Source of the DNA: Pavlovales sp. CCMP2436
Taxonomy: Eukaryota; Haptophyta; Pavlovophyceae; Pavlovales
Assembly: GCA_026770615.1 (NCBI GenBank)
Contig: MU631575.1
Coordinates: 157,675-172,437, forward strand
Length of the DNA stretch: 14,763 nucleotides
Direction of reading: 5' to 3'
This document shows, piece by piece, positions 14,598-14,763 of the stretch. Below the pieces are notes generated by a model that was not told where the DNA came from, did no database searches, and saw nothing but the letters and a program-made list of their open reading frames with translations. The position numbers and the translations under genes were made by a program. How positions within the stretch are numbered: position 1 is the first letter of the stretch; each line of letters begins with the position of its first letter.

Positions 14598-14763
14598 GGC
14601 CCGCTAGGCGAGAGGGAGAGCGAGACGCGGGGTGAATGACCTCCTGTAAGATGTATTTATTTCATCACAGTAGTTATTATTACCAATGTTTTGTTAAAAA
14701 AAAAAAAAAAAGCTAGGCCCGCTAGGCGAGAGGGAGAGAGAGACGTGGGGCGAAAGACCTCCT
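14598..14763 (+). repeat. 48-bp direct repeats 118 bp apart, with poly-A between
   Basis: GGCCCGCTAGGCGAGAGGGA...GACCTCCT at 14598-14645 recurs at 14716-14763 with four mismatches. The intervening 70 bp ends with 16 A (14696-14711). It could be a tandem 118-bp satellite cut by the window edge, or a short poly-A retroposon between repeats. The related word CTAGGCGAGAG also occurs at 8473-8483, upstream of the Sel1-MYND gene. Confidence 0.85.

Overview
The window looks like nuclear DNA of a GC-rich unicellular eukaryote, most likely a microalga; I cannot name the lineage. The evidence is intron-like polypyrimidine tracts ending in CAG, isolated exons, long homopolymer runs, microsatellites, a Sel1-repeat/MYND-finger gene, and a mosaic of decayed transposons. 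There are no operons, Shine-Dalgarno sites, CRISPR arrays, rRNA genes or convincing tRNA genes.

Layout. Positions 6-124 hold three tandem intron-like units (GTATC...CAG), followed by a terminal exon (125-359, +) with a Tudor-like motif. Positions 360-1078 are GC-rich repeats without a credible gene. A decayed Ty1/copia-type retrotransposon lies on the minus strand at about 1142-3779: gag tail, protease, integrase and a truncated reverse transcriptase, spread over several frames with internal stops. It abuts a 3.2-kb element (3780-6994) with 512-bp terminal inverted repeats (TIRs). Each TIR carries 14 copies of a CGTAYCC-like heptamer organised into a roughly 67-bp higher-order repeat. Homology between the arms continues inward, so the locus is close to a giant hairpin with arms of about 0.9 kb. 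Its right half contains an unrecognised minus-strand ORF, and its left half holds a broken fragment of the same ORF. In the centre sits a MITE (4792-5535, TSD CGAG) that is itself interrupted by a 320-bp insert (5142-5461, TSD AGTTACT).

Right of the inverted-repeat element is a minus-strand remnant (6938-8239) with a C-C-H-C knuckle, like the C-terminal part of a non-LTR retrotransposon reverse-transcriptase protein. One in-frame TAG interrupts it, and its frame runs into the TIR. The only complete, intact gene is at 8626-9888 (+): 420 residues with eight exact 36-residue Sel1-like repeats and a C-terminal MYND zinc finger. A second copy of the MITE (10912-11331, TSD TTGA) carries a perfect 39-bp-arm palindrome. 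A likely terminal exon (11730-11958, -) encodes a Ser/Asp-rich, Gly/Arg-rich, acidic-tailed C-terminus. The rest (11961-14763) is repeats: a CA microsatellite, tandem duplications, two copies of a small TA-flanked MITE, G-rich tracts and a 118-bp-spaced terminal repeat.

The genes do not form a pathway. The story is nested transposition around a few host exons and one intact scaffold-type gene. All similarity statements come from reading the sequence by eye; no database search was run.
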